Origin: Streptomyces sp. DSM 15324
GTDB taxonomy: Bacteria > Actinomycetota > Actinomycetes > Streptomycetales > Streptomycetaceae
DNA: 64,000 nucleotides
Assembly: GCF_001514285.1 (NCBI RefSeq)
Contig: NZ_KQ949029.1
Span: forward strand, 354,800-418,799
Direction of reading: 5' to 3'
Part shown: positions 39,725 to 48,616 of the stretch, piece by piece
Layout: each line of letters opens with the position of its first letter
Numbering within the stretch: position 1 is the first letter of the stretch
Notes under the pieces: generated by a model
Databases searched by the model: none
Seen by the model: the letters and a program-made list of their open reading frames with translations, nothing else
Told to the model about the DNA's origin: nothing
Made by a program: the position numbers and the translations under genes

Positions 39725-41776
39725 GTGGATGCTCCCCAGAGGACGGGCCAGGTGCCGGGAGGGCCCTTGGAGGCGGTCGGGTACGCGGGTGTGCTGCGCG
39801 AGCTGCTGCCGATCGCGCTGTGGCGGGAGGACGCGGACGGCCGGATCGTGGAGTGGTCGCTCGCCGCCCAGGATCTGCTGGGGTACCGGGCCGAGGACGT
39901 CCTCGACCGGCCCGCGTCGGCGCTGCTGGTGCCCGAGGGCAACCGTGAGCTGGCCGATGAGCTGACGTACCGGGTGCACAGCGGGGAGACGGTCGTCGGG
40001 ACCCTGTCCGTGCGCCATCGCGACGGCCATCAGGTCACGATGGAGATGTGGATCGTCCCGGCCGTCGGTCCGGACGGGCGGGCCGGGGCGATGCTGATCG
40101 CCGTCGAGACCTCCCAGGTCCTCAGGATGCGGGACTCGCTGGCGGCCCTGGAGAGCCTGTTCAGCCAGTCGCCGATCGGGCTGGCCACACTCGGCACCGA
40201 TCTGCGCTTCCTGCGCGTCAACGAGGCGCTCGCCCGTATGAACGGGGTCTCCCCCGCCGAGCACGTGGGCAAGCGGCTCACGGAGGTCGTGCCCGGGGTC
40301 AACGCGCTGGCCCTGGAGTCGACGATGCAGGAGGTACTCGACCGGGGCACGGCCGTCGTCGACGTCCGCCGCAGCGGCCGCACCCCGGCCGACCCGCACC
40401 GGGAGCGGACCTGGTCGTGCTCCTACGCCCCGCTGCTCGACGGCGCGGGCCGCACCCTGGGGCTGATCGCGTCCCTCATCGACATCACCGAGAGCCAGCA
40501 GGCCGAGCGCGACGCGGAACGCGCCCGGCGCCGCTTCGCGCTGCTGGCGGAGGCCGGCACCAGGATCGGCACCACCCTGGACCTGCACCAGACGTCGGAG
40601 GAGATCGTCCGGATGCTGGTGCCCCAGCTCGCCGACTCCGCCGACGTACAGCTGCTGGAGGAGGTGTTGGCGCCCGACGAGCCCACCGACGCCGTGCACG
40701 GCGTGGTCCGGCGCATGGCCGCCCTGTTCACCGACCCCGCCGCGCCCCGGGCGAAGCTGCGCCCCGGCCTGACGTCCCGGCTGGCCCAGGGCTCCCTGTA
40801 CGAGCGGGTCATCACCGAGGGCCGCCCCGCCAACCTGTACCGGTCGGACGTCCGGGCCCTGGTCACCGACCCCCGCGCCGACGAACTGCGCGCCTATCTG
40901 ATGAGTCTGGGCTCGGCGCGACTGGTCCCGCTGGTGGCCCGGGGCAAGGCGCTGGGCGCGATCGTGGTGACCCGGCTGCGCAGCCGGGAGCCCTTCGACG
41001 AGCAGGACGGCGTGCTCATCGACGAACTGGCCGCGCGTGCCGCCCTGAACATCGACAACGCGCTGATGTACACCCGGCAGCGGGCGGCGGCCCTCACCCT
41101 CCAGCGCAGCCTGACGAACAGCGCGCTGCCGGACGTGCCCGGGCTCGATCTCACCGGCCGGTACCTGCCCGCCAGTGAGCACGACGTCGGCGGTGACTGG
41201 TACGACGTGATCGCGCTGCCGGACGACCGGACCGCGCTGGTCATCGGTGATGTGATGGGCCACGGCATCCATGCGGCGGCCGTGATGGGCCAGCTCCGTG
41301 CGGCGGTGCGGTCGCTGGCCCGGCACGGCATCCGTCCGGCCCGGATGCTGCGCTCGCTGGACGCCGTGGTGGCCGACATGGGCGAGGACCAGATGGCGAC
41401 CTGCGTGTACGCCGTGCACGACCCGGCGACCGGCGGCTGTCTGATCGCCCGGGCCGGCCATCCGCCGCCGGCCGTGGTGACCCCGGGCGGCGCGATCAGC
41501 TTCCTGGACGGCTCCCCGGGCACCCCGCTGGGCACCGGGGGGCGGCGGTTCGCGACCGAGGAGGTCCCGCTGCCGCCCGGCAGCCTGCTGGTGCTCTACA
41601 CCGACGGGCTGATCGAGGCCCGCGGCAGCGACCTCGACCAGGGCCTGGACCGCCTCGCCGGAGCCCTGCGGCGCCCCGCGCCGTCGCTCGCCGCGCTCTG
41701 CGACGGCGTCCTCGAACAGATGCTGCCGCACCCCGCCCAGGACGACGTGGCGGTGCTGATGGCCCGCCCCCAGTGA
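39725..41776 (+). CDS. PAS-PAS-GAF-SpoIIE protein phosphatase (anti-anti-sigma type)
   Basis: A 683-residue cytoplasmic signalling protein. Two PAS domains (about 20-135 and 140-260), a GAF domain (about 270-445) and a PP2C/SpoIIE phosphatase domain (450-683). The metal-binding aspartates are in GGDWYDV, IGDVMGHG, YTDGLIE and DDVAVL. Such proteins dephosphorylate anti-sigma-factor antagonists and so free stress sigma factors. The GTG at 39725 follows AGGGTGAGG. PAS and GAF parts could sense redox, light or small ligands, but no cofactor residue is certain. No anti-sigma gene is adjacent. Confidence 0.93.
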   Translation: MDAPQRTGQVPGGPLEAVGYAGVLRELLPIALWREDADGRIVEWSLAAQDLLGYRAEDVLDRPASALLVPEGNRELADELTYRVHSGETVVGTLSVRHRDGHQVTMEMWIVPAVGPDGRAGAMLIAVETSQVLRMRDSLAALESLFSQSPIGLATLGTDLRFLRVNEALARMNGVSPAEHVGKRLTEVVPGVNALALESTMQEVLDRGTAVVDVRRSGRTPADPHRERTWSCSYAPLLDGAGRTLGLIASLIDITESQQAERDAERARRRFALLAEAGTRIGTTLDLHQTSEEIVRMLVPQLADSADVQLLEEVLAPDEPTDAVHGVVRRMAALFTDPAAPRAKLRPGLTSRLAQGSLYERVITEGRPANLYRSDVRALVTDPRADELRAYLMSLGSARLVPLVARGKALGAIVVTRLRSREPFDEQDGVLIDELAARAALNIDNALMYTRQRAAALTLQRSLTNSALPDVPGLDLTGRYLPASEHDVGGDWYDVIALPDDRTALVIGDVMGHGIHAAAVMGQLRAAVRSLARHGIRPARMLRSLDAVVADMGEDQMATCVYAVHDPATGGCLIARAGHPPPAVVTPGGAISFLDGSPGTPLGTGGRRFATEEVPLPPGSLLVLYTDGLIEARGSDLDQGLDRLAGALRRPAPSLAALCDGVLEQMLPHPAQDDVAVLMARPQ

Positions 41777-41823
41777 CCGGGGGGCCTCCGCGAAATGCCG
41801 GGGCGGCGTGTGATGCTGGCGGC

Positions 41824-42324
41824 ATGACCGATCAGCACGAGATCGCCGTCGTCCGCTGGACGGGGCAGGACCTTTCTCCCGACGGCGGGCTCTCCGGGCT
41901 GCTGGCCGCCTACCACCTGCGGACCCAGGAGGAGAAGGGCGAGGGTGTCGAGCGGGTGGAGGAGCTGCCGGAGCGCTACCGGGCGGAGGTCCGCGATCCG
42001 CTCGGCGCGTTCGGGCGGGACGTGGTGCTGGTGGCGGTGAGCGGGGGCGCCGCCGTGGGCTGTGTGGTGGTGACCGGGGCCGTGGGCGGGCGGTGCGAGG
42101 TGAAACGGCTGTGGACACGGCCCGCGCAGCGGGGCCGAGGGGTCGCCTCCGCGCTGGTCGGGGCCGCGCTGGCGCAGGCCGGGCGGAGCGGCGTGCGCAC
42201 GGTGGGGCTGTCGGTGTGGCAGTGGCGGACGGGGGCGATCGCGCTGTACGAGCGGCTCGGCTTCACCGTCGTCCCGACGTGGGACGGCCGCGAGCGGCTG
42301 GTGTGCATGGAGCGCGCCCTCTGA
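41824..42324 (+). CDS. GNAT-family N-acetyltransferase
   Basis: A 166-residue acetyltransferase with the acetyl-CoA binding loop RPAQRGRGVASALVGAAL and the final strand YERLGFTVVPTW. CEVKRLWTRPAQRGRG is typical of GNATs of unknown substrate. ATG at 41824. It follows the phosphatase gene by 47 bases in the same direction. Confidence 0.9.
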   Translation: MTDQHEIAVVRWTGQDLSPDGGLSGLLAAYHLRTQEEKGEGVERVEELPERYRAEVRDPLGAFGRDVVLVAVSGGAAVGCVVVTGAVGGRCEVKRLWTRPAQRGRGVASALVGAALAQAGRSGVRTVGLSVWQWRTGAIALYERLGFTVVPTWDGRERLVCMERAL

Positions 42325-42451
42325 CGGGTCGCGGCCCCGCGCGGTGACCTGTACGGCCCACCGCTGTCTCCCTCCCGAGTGGTCCCGGTGGCGGAACGCG
42401 CCGCGGCACGGGTGTCTGGACCCAAGAGCTGTGCGGAGAGAGCGGGAGACC

Positions 42452-43093
42452 ATGGAGCACAAGCGCGAGCGCCTCGGGACACCGCGGGCCGCCGGGATCG
42501 CCGGTGTCGTGTTCGCGATCCTGCTGGGCGTGGCGATCGTCCTGCTGCGGACCGCCCTGCCCGGCGGGGCCGGCGGGCACCACATCACGGTCGACGCGGC
42601 GCAGCGCAGGACCGTACAGACGGCGCTGGGCCTGCTGCCGTACGCCGGGATCGCGTTCCTGTGGTTCATGGGGGCCCTGCGCGAGCAGGCCGGGGACGCG
42701 GAGGACCGGTTCGTGTCCACTGTGTTCCTCGGCAGCGGCCTGATCTTCGTCGCCACCCTGTTCGGGTGCGCCGCGGCGGCGGTGACCGTGCTGGACGAGA
42801 ACCAGCAGAACTCCCCCTTCGGCCGCCACTACGCCTACACCCTGCTGACCACGTACGCGATGCGGATGGCCGCGGTGTTCATCCTGACGACCTCGACCAT
42901 CGGCCACCGGCTCGGCGTCCTGCCGCGTCCCCTGGTGCTCCTCGGGTTCGCCGCGGGTCTGACGCTCCTGCTGGTGGGGGCGCAGCTGCCCTGGTCGGAG
43001 CTGGTCTTCCCGGTCTGGGCGCTGATCGTCAGCCTGGACATCCTGCGGGGCGGGCGCGCCTCGGCGGCGGGGCGGCGGGCCGCCTCGGCGTAA
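42452..43093 (+). CDS. Four-helix integral membrane protein
   Basis: A 213-residue protein with five likely membrane segments: GIAGVVFAILLGVAIVLLRT, TALGLLPYAGIAFLWFMGAL, FLGSGLIFVATLFGCAAAAV, YTLLTTYAMRMAAVFILTTS, and PLVLLGFAAGLTLLLVGAQL followed by a further C-terminal hydrophobic run. GCGGGAGACC precedes the ATG at 42452. Similar proteins are widespread in Streptomyces without a role assigned. It lies just upstream of the P450 electron-transfer genes, but a 112-base gap suggests separate transcription. Confidence 0.8.
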   Translation: MEHKRERLGTPRAAGIAGVVFAILLGVAIVLLRTALPGGAGGHHITVDAAQRRTVQTALGLLPYAGIAFLWFMGALREQAGDAEDRFVSTVFLGSGLIFVATLFGCAAAAVTVLDENQQNSPFGRHYAYTLLTTYAMRMAAVFILTTSTIGHRLGVLPRPLVLLGFAAGLTLLLVGAQLPWSELVFPVWALIVSLDILRGGRASAAGRRAASA

Positions 43094-43205
43094 GCGGGCC
43101 GGGCGCCGGTCTCACCCGAACGGGCCGCTCCTCGTCGCCGCCCGTGCCACGGCCCCCGAGGCTGGCAGCAGGGGCTCGACAGGGCCGTAGGAGAGGACCG
43201 AACCC

Positions 43206-43457
43206 GTGCCGAGGATTGCCGTCGATCTGAACCGCTGTCAGGGCTACGCGCAGTGCGCGTTCCTCGCTCCCGGGGTCTTCGCCATGCACGGCGACGAGGC
43301 GCTGCTCTACGACCCGGAGCCGGACGAGGGGCAGCGGGAGAAGCTGGCGCAGGCCGCCGCGGCGTGCCCGGTGCAGGCCGTGCTCGTCGACGCGGTGGAG
43401 CCGGCGGACGCCGTGGACCCGGCGGACGCCGCGGCCGGGGCGGTGTCCGACCGGTGA
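43206..43457 (+). CDS. [3Fe-4S] ferredoxin for the P450 system
   Basis: An 83-residue ferredoxin. Cluster cysteines are Cys11, Cys17 and Cys54 (CQGYAQC, then CP), with Tyr14 where the fourth Cys of 4Fe-4S proteins would be; this is the usual pattern of single-cluster P450 ferredoxins. The Ala/Asp/Val-rich tail is extra. GTG start at 43206. It overlaps the reductase gene by four bases and supplies electrons to the P450 two genes downstream. Confidence 0.93.
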   Translation: MPRIAVDLNRCQGYAQCAFLAPGVFAMHGDEALLYDPEPDEGQREKLAQAAAACPVQAVLVDAVEPADAVDPADAAAGAVSDR

Positions 43458-44845
43458 GCGCGGACGGGTTCCTGGAACGGTTCCGGCGCGAGGGCCGGGT
43501 CGTCGTGGTCGGCGCGTCGCTGGCGGGTCTGCGGGCGGCGGAGACCCTGCGCGAGAAGGGGTTCGCGGGCTCCCTGACGCTGATCGGGGACGAACCCCAC
43601 GAGCCGTACGACCGGCCTCCGCTGTCCAAGACGGTGCTGCTCGGGCGGGCGGCCGCCGAGCGGACCGCGCTGCCCCGGCTGGCGGAGGTCGACGCGACCT
43701 GGCGGCTCGGCGTCGCCGCGACCGGGCTGGACATGGCGGGCCGGCGGGTGCGGCTGGCCGACGGCGACGAGGTGCCGTACGACCGGCTGCTGATCGCCAC
43801 CGGAGTGCGGGCCCGGCCGTGGCCGCGCGAGGCGGAGGCGGAGCTGGACGGTGTGTTCGTGCTGCGGACCCGCGACGACGGCGCGGCGCTCGCACGGCGG
43901 CTGGCGGCGGGGCCCAAGCGGGTGCTGGTCATCGGGGCCGGGTTCACCGGGTCGGAGATCGCCGCCGCGTGCCGGGAACGCGGTCTGGCCGTCACGGTCG
44001 CCGAGCGCGGCGCCTCGCCCCTGGTCGGTGCGCTCGGCGGGGTGGTCGGCTCGGTCGCCGCCGAGTTGCAGCGACGGCACGGCGTGGATCTGCGCTGCGG
44101 GATGATGGTGACGGCGCTGGAGGGCGACGCCTCGGGGCGGGTACGGGCCGCCCGGCTCTCCGACGGCTCGACGGTGGAGACGGACGTGGTGGTCGTCTCG
44201 CTCGGCGCCACCCGCAACACCGAGTGGCTGGCCGGGTCGGGGCTCGGGGCGGGACCGCGCGGGATCGCCTGTGACGCGGGCTGCCGTGCCTTCGACATCC
44301 GCGGGATCGTCACCGACGACGTGTTCGCGGCGGGTGACGTCGCCCGCTGCCCGCACCCGCTGTTCGGCTACCAGTTCCTGTCGCTGGAGCACTGGGGCAA
44401 CGCCGTCTCCCAGGCGCGGGTGGCGGCCCACAACATGCTCAGTGAGAGCACCGACCGGATCCCGCACATGGAGGTGCCGGCCTTCTGGTCCTCGCAGTTC
44501 GGGGTGAACATCAAGTCGGTCGGGGTGCCCTCGCTGGGGACGGAGATCCTGATCGTCCAGGGGTCGCTGGAGGAACGCCGGTTCGTCGGCGTGTACGGCT
44601 ACCAGGGGCGGATCATCGGCGCGGTCTCCTTCGACCAGGCCCGCTGGCTGCCGTTCTACCAGCGGCTGATCGAGACGACCGCGCCGTTCCCGCCGGAGTT
44701 CGCCACGGTCGACCGGCGCTCGGAGGGACGGCGGCCGCTCGACGCGGACTTCCCCGACCCGTCGGTGCCGACCCACGGACCCACCGTGACCCTCAGCGGC
44801 TACTCGCCGGCCGACCGCCGGCTGACGTTCACCCCCGCTCACTGA
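43454..44845 (+). CDS. FAD-dependent ferredoxin reductase
   Basis: A 463-residue reductase. FAD motif VVVGASLAGLRAAETL, NAD motif VIGAGFTGSEIAA, second FAD contact FAAGDVARCPHP, and a C-terminal reductase domain (WSSQFGVNIKSVG). GTG start at 43454, overlapping the ferredoxin stop (GTGA). It takes electrons from NAD(P)H to the ferredoxin. An N-terminal extension of about ten residues precedes the first strand. Confidence 0.93.
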   Translation: MSADGFLERFRREGRVVVVGASLAGLRAAETLREKGFAGSLTLIGDEPHEPYDRPPLSKTVLLGRAAAERTALPRLAEVDATWRLGVAATGLDMAGRRVRLADGDEVPYDRLLIATGVRARPWPREAEAELDGVFVLRTRDDGAALARRLAAGPKRVLVIGAGFTGSEIAAACRERGLAVTVAERGASPLVGALGGVVGSVAAELQRRHGVDLRCGMMVTALEGDASGRVRAARLSDGSTVETDVVVVSLGATRNTEWLAGSGLGAGPRGIACDAGCRAFDIRGIVTDDVFAAGDVARCPHPLFGYQFLSLEHWGNAVSQARVAAHNMLSESTDRIPHMEVPAFWSSQFGVNIKSVGVPSLGTEILIVQGSLEERRFVGVYGYQGRIIGAVSFDQARWLPFYQRLIETTAPFPPEFATVDRRSEGRRPLDADFPDPSVPTHGPTVTLSGYSPADRRLTFTPAH

Positions 44846-44878
44846 CCCGCCCCGGCCACGAGCCCGTGAGGACCCGCC

Positions 44879-46114
44879 ATGACGCCATCGCCGCTGCACC
44901 AGATCCTGGACTACGCCAACCGCGCCGACCCGTACCCGATCTACGAGGAGCTGCGCAGGACGCCGGTGTACCACGAGGGCGACGGGCCGTACGTCGTCAG
45001 CACCTACCACGAGATCCTCGGTCTGCTGCACGATCCCCGGGTCAGCTCCGACTCCCGGACCGTGGCGCAGACCGCGCACGATCCGCTGGCCGAGCCGGAC
45101 CAGCAGGAGAGCGCGCTGCCGCCGAGCTTCCTGCGGCTCGACCCGCCCGAGCACGACCGGCTGCGCCGGATGACGAACCGCCCGTTCGGACCGCCGCACT
45201 CCCCGCACCGGATCGACGGGATGCGCGGCGAACTGCGCGACATCGTCACCGGTCTCATCGACGGCATCGGCGATCCCGACCGCTTCGACCTGGTGGACCG
45301 GTTCTCGTACCCGTTCCCGGTGACGGTGATCTGCCGGCTGCTGGGGATCCCCCGTGAGGACGAGGCGCGCTTCCACGCCTGGGCGGACGCCATCGCGGCG
45401 AGCCTGGACCCCGACCCGGACGCGGATCCCGCCGAGCGCGGCAAGGGCGCGCACGACGCCCGGATGCAGCTGGGGATGTATCTGGCGGGGCTGATCGAGG
45501 AGCGCCGCAGGAACCCCGGGGACGACATGCTCTCCGCGCTGGCCACGGCCCAGGGCGAGGACGGCTCGATGACCACGATGGAGTTGCTCAGCACGGCCGC
45601 GCTGCTGCTGATCGCGGGCCACGAGACCACCGTCAACCTGGTCACCAACGGCATGCTGACCCTGCTGCGCAACCCCGATGTGCTGCACCGGCTGCGGGCC
45701 GATCCCCGGCTGGCCGTGCCCGTCGTCGAGGAGCTGCTGCGCTTCGAGCCGCCGGTGCAGCTGGTGCCGCAGCGGGTCACCCTCGCCGATGTCGAGGTCC
45801 GCGGCGTCACCATCCCCAAGGGCTCCGCCCTGTGGCTGGTGCTGGCGTCCGGCAACCGTGACCCGCGGCGCTTCGAGAACCCCGACCGCTTCGACCCCGA
45901 CCGCCGGGACATCCAGCACCTCGGGCTGGGCAGCGGCATCCACAGCTGTTTCGGCGCGCCCCTGGCCCGGCTGGAGACGCAGTTCGCCCTGGCGGAGCTG
46001 GCCCGCCGGCTGGAGAACCCACGACTGCTGGAGGACCCGCCACCGTACCGCCGCAACGCCGTACTGCGCGGACCCCGGCATCTGCGGATCGCGTGCGACG
46101 GGATCCGGGCCTAG
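44879..46114 (+). CDS. Cytochrome P450 (class I, partner of the upstream ferredoxin pair)
   Basis: A 411-residue bacterial P450. The I-helix oxygen site is AGHETT, the K-helix is EELLRFEPP, and the heme Cys357 lies in GLGSGIHSCFG. In the heme loop, the usual Phe seven residues before Cys is Leu (LGLGSG rather than LAFGxG). The operon ferredoxin-reductase-P450 is self-sufficient for electron supply, which is less common than isolated P450s. The substrate is unknown; there is no biosynthetic gene in the operon, but an aromatic-amine pathway begins 497 bases downstream. Confidence 0.94.
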   Translation: MTPSPLHQILDYANRADPYPIYEELRRTPVYHEGDGPYVVSTYHEILGLLHDPRVSSDSRTVAQTAHDPLAEPDQQESALPPSFLRLDPPEHDRLRRMTNRPFGPPHSPHRIDGMRGELRDIVTGLIDGIGDPDRFDLVDRFSYPFPVTVICRLLGIPREDEARFHAWADAIAASLDPDPDADPAERGKGAHDARMQLGMYLAGLIEERRRNPGDDMLSALATAQGEDGSMTTMELLSTAALLLIAGHETTVNLVTNGMLTLLRNPDVLHRLRADPRLAVPVVEELLRFEPPVQLVPQRVTLADVEVRGVTIPKGSALWLVLASGNRDPRRFENPDRFDPDRRDIQHLGLGSGIHSCFGAPLARLETQFALAELARRLENPRLLEDPPPYRRNAVLRGPRHLRIACDGIRA

Positions 46115-46610
46115 GGCCGGACAGGTTGGTCGAGTTGGTGCCTCGACACCGTCTGAATCGGGTGACGGCTGACGGCCTCCGGTTGGGGAGTGGAGCTGTC
46201 GAGGAACCGCTGCACCGTTTCCCCGGTGGGCGGGCCCGATCGGCGGTGTTGTGGAGGTAGCCCGACCGCGGTGAACAGGGTCGCGCCCCCGTCGAATCGG
46301 CCGACCTGCGGGGCCGCGTACTGAAGGGGGGAAGGCGTCGTCGGGCAGGCACACGACGCACTCGCCGCCGCGGCGCATCGGCAGCCCAGCCGTCCCCTGC
46401 ACCCCGGCTGCTCAGCCCCTGGCCCTGAATGCACGTGTCACCCCGTCAGTTCAGGTGCGGGGGTAGCTGAATGCGCCAACTCCGGTACGCATGGCCGAAA
46501 TTCAGGGGTATCCCTGGAACCCGCGCGAATCCGTCTTGTCCGGGCCCCGGATATGTACGTTGTGCTTGCTGCTGCCGACCCCCCACCCCTCCTCACTCCC
46601 AGGATCGACC
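46115..46610. other. Long intergenic region before the aromatic-amine cluster
   Basis: No gene is supported on either strand. A short inverted repeat, CAGGG-GTAT-CCCTG (46503-46516), lies about 95 bases before the griI-like start and could be a regulator site. The base composition is slightly less G/C-rich than in the flanking genes. Confidence 0.5.
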
Positions 46611-47456
46611 ATGCACAGTTCAACGAGGGCGTTCAACGGCACGTCATCGGGGCGCAGGACGCGTCTTCTCCGCCTTTGCCGGCGCAATCCGCAGCGCATG
46701 CTCGTGGTGCCGCTCGACCATCCCCTCTCGGACGGTCCGTTCGCCGCCGGTGGCGCCAACCTCAACCGTCTGGTCGGTCAGTTGGCGACCAACGGCGCGG
46801 ACGCGGTGGTGCTACACAAGGGCAGTGTCCGGTTCATCGATCCCGCCTGGTTCACCCAGACCTCGCTCATCGTCCATCTCAGTGCCAGCACCGCACACGC
46901 TCCCGACCCCGACGCCAAAACCGTGGTGGGACGTGTCGAGGAGGCTCTGCGGTGGGGTGCCGACGCCGTGAGCGTGCACGTCAACATCGGTTCCCGGGAG
47001 GAGGCACGTCAGATCGCCGACATGGCGAAGGTCGCGGAGGACTGTGACCGCTGGAACGTGCCGCTGCTGGCGATGATGTACCCGCGCGGGCCGCACATCG
47101 CCGACCCCCGGGACGCGGCCGTGGTCGCCCACGCCGTGGCCGTCGCCGTCGAGCTCGGGGCCGACATCGTCAAGACCTACTGCGTCGACTCGGAAGCCGA
47201 GATGCTCCGCCTCACGGCGAGCTGCCCGGTGCCCCTTCTGGTGGCCGGCGGGCCGAGGCTCACGGACGAAGAGGCGTTGCTGCGTTTCGTGGACACGGCA
47301 TTGAGGCGGGGCGCGGCGGGCGTCGCGATGGGGCGCAACGTCTTCGAGTCGGCGAACCCCGCGGACACCACCAGGAAGCTCGCTCGTCTCGTGCACGGGG
47401 ACGTGTTCCCCCCTGCTCCGGCCGAGCTGCTCAGACGTGGCACGAGCGCCGTATGA
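46611..47456 (+). CDS. griI: GriI-like aldolase (2-amino-4,5-dihydroxy-6-oxo-7-phosphonooxyheptanoate synthase)
   Basis: A 281-residue class I aldolase related to MJ0400/ADTH synthase and GriI. MLVVPLDHPLSDGP begins the barrel; the Schiff-base Lys188 is in DIVKTYCVD; VAGGPRLTDEE and GVAMGRNVFES form the phosphate site. In grixazone and related pathways GriI joins aspartate semialdehyde and dihydroxyacetone phosphate. The ATG at 46611 is preceded by AGGAT; the N-terminal 30 residues (basic, Ser/Arg-rich) match the length of family members. Its stop overlaps an ATG for a longer form of the next gene (ATGA). The symbol is given by similarity. Confidence 0.9.
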   Translation: MHSSTRAFNGTSSGRRTRLLRLCRRNPQRMLVVPLDHPLSDGPFAAGGANLNRLVGQLATNGADAVVLHKGSVRFIDPAWFTQTSLIVHLSASTAHAPDPDAKTVVGRVEEALRWGADAVSVHVNIGSREEARQIADMAKVAEDCDRWNVPLLAMMYPRGPHIADPRDAAVVAHAVAVAVELGADIVKTYCVDSEAEMLRLTASCPVPLLVAGGPRLTDEEALLRFVDTALRRGAAGVAMGRNVFESANPADTTRKLARLVHGDVFPPAPAELLRRGTSAV

Positions 47457-47509
47457 CGGCCGTACGTCAGCGTGTCATCAGTGAAGATCAAGGCAAGGAA
47501 CGGATAGGT

Positions 47510-48610
47510 ATGAGGCTCACGTGGCTGGACATCCGCACCATCACCGCCAAGGAGGCCGCGCTCGAAGAGGCGGTGCACCAGCGGCTGGACGGCGTCGTGT
47601 CGGACAAGCTGGAGGACCTCCAGCAGCTGCCCCCCACCGTGAAGAAGATCCTTTTCCCGCAGGGCAAGAAGCTCCCCAAGGATCTCGGCGGCGCCGACCT
47701 GGTGATCGTCGATCCGCGGGAGCACGGCAGCCCCGCGGAACTCGCGGCCGCGCACCCGGGGGTGGACTTCGGCCGGTTCGTGGAGATCATCGACGCGGAC
47801 TCCCTGGAGGAGGCCTGTGAGTCGGCGCGCACCGAACGGTGGAGCCTGCTGCTGTTCCGCGATCCGACCAAGATCCCGCTGGAGATCGTCATCGCCGCCG
47901 CCGCACAGGCCACGGGCAGCCTGATCACCATCGCTCAGGACGCCGAAGAGGCGGAGATCATCTTCGGCGTGCTCGAGCACGGGTCCGACGGCGTGATGAT
48001 GGCGCCGGCCGCCGTGGGCGACGCCACCGCCCTCAAGCAGGCGGCCGTCGTGCACACCCCGGCCCTCGACCTCGTCGAGCTCACCGTCAGGGCGACGGAG
48101 CACGTGGGCATGGGTGAGCGGGCCTGCGTCGACACGTGCAGCTACTTCCGGGAGGACGAGGGGATCCTCGTGGGCTCGCACTCCAAGGGAATGATCCTCT
48201 GCGTGAGTGAGACGCACCCTCTTCCCTACATGCCGACCCGCCCGTTCCGGGTCAACGCGGGCGCGATCCACTCGTACACCCTCTCCCGTGACGGACGTAC
48301 CCACTACCTGAGCGAGCTGAAGTCCGGCAGCAAGGTGATGGCGGTCGACGTCAAGGGGCAGACCCGGCTCGTCACGGTCGGCCGGGTCAAGATCGAGAGC
48401 CGTCCGCTCATCTCCATCGACGCGGTGTCGGAGGACGGCCGCAGCGTCAACCTGATCCTTCAGGACGACTGGCACGTGCGGGTGCTCGGCCCCGGTGGTG
48501 CGGTGCTGAACAGCACCGAACTCAGGCCCGGCGACCGGGTGCTGGGCTACCTGCCCAGCGAGGACCGGCACGTCGGCTACCCGATCAACGAATTCTGCGT
48601 GGAGAGGTGA
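47510..48610 (+). CDS. griH: GriH-like 3-amino-4-hydroxybenzoate synthase (3-dehydroquinate synthase II family)
   Basis: A 366-residue protein of the archaeal-type DHQ synthase II family (MRLTWLDIRTIT start, GSDGVMMAP, ERACVDTCSYFREDEGILVG, RPFRVNAGAIHSY). GriH turns the GriI product into 3-amino-4-hydroxybenzoate. The ATG at 47510 matches family starts; a GTG/ATG start at 47453, inside the griI stop, would add 19 residues and translational coupling. It is the second gene of the operon. The symbol is given by similarity. Confidence 0.9.
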   Translation: MRLTWLDIRTITAKEAALEEAVHQRLDGVVSDKLEDLQQLPPTVKKILFPQGKKLPKDLGGADLVIVDPREHGSPAELAAAHPGVDFGRFVEIIDADSLEEACESARTERWSLLLFRDPTKIPLEIVIAAAAQATGSLITIAQDAEEAEIIFGVLEHGSDGVMMAPAAVGDATALKQAAVVHTPALDLVELTVRATEHVGMGERACVDTCSYFREDEGILVGSHSKGMILCVSETHPLPYMPTRPFRVNAGAIHSYTLSRDGRTHYLSELKSGSKVMAVDVKGQTRLVTVGRVKIESRPLISIDAVSEDGRSVNLILQDDWHVRVLGPGGAVLNSTELRPGDRVLGYLPSEDRHVGYPINEFCVER

Positions 48611-48616
48611 CCCCGC

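Noticed and set aside
47453..47509. Longer start for the griH-like gene overlapping the griI stop
   Set aside because: Adds 19 residues not seen at the start of family members; the ATG at 47510 matches better, though coupling from 47453 cannot be excluded.
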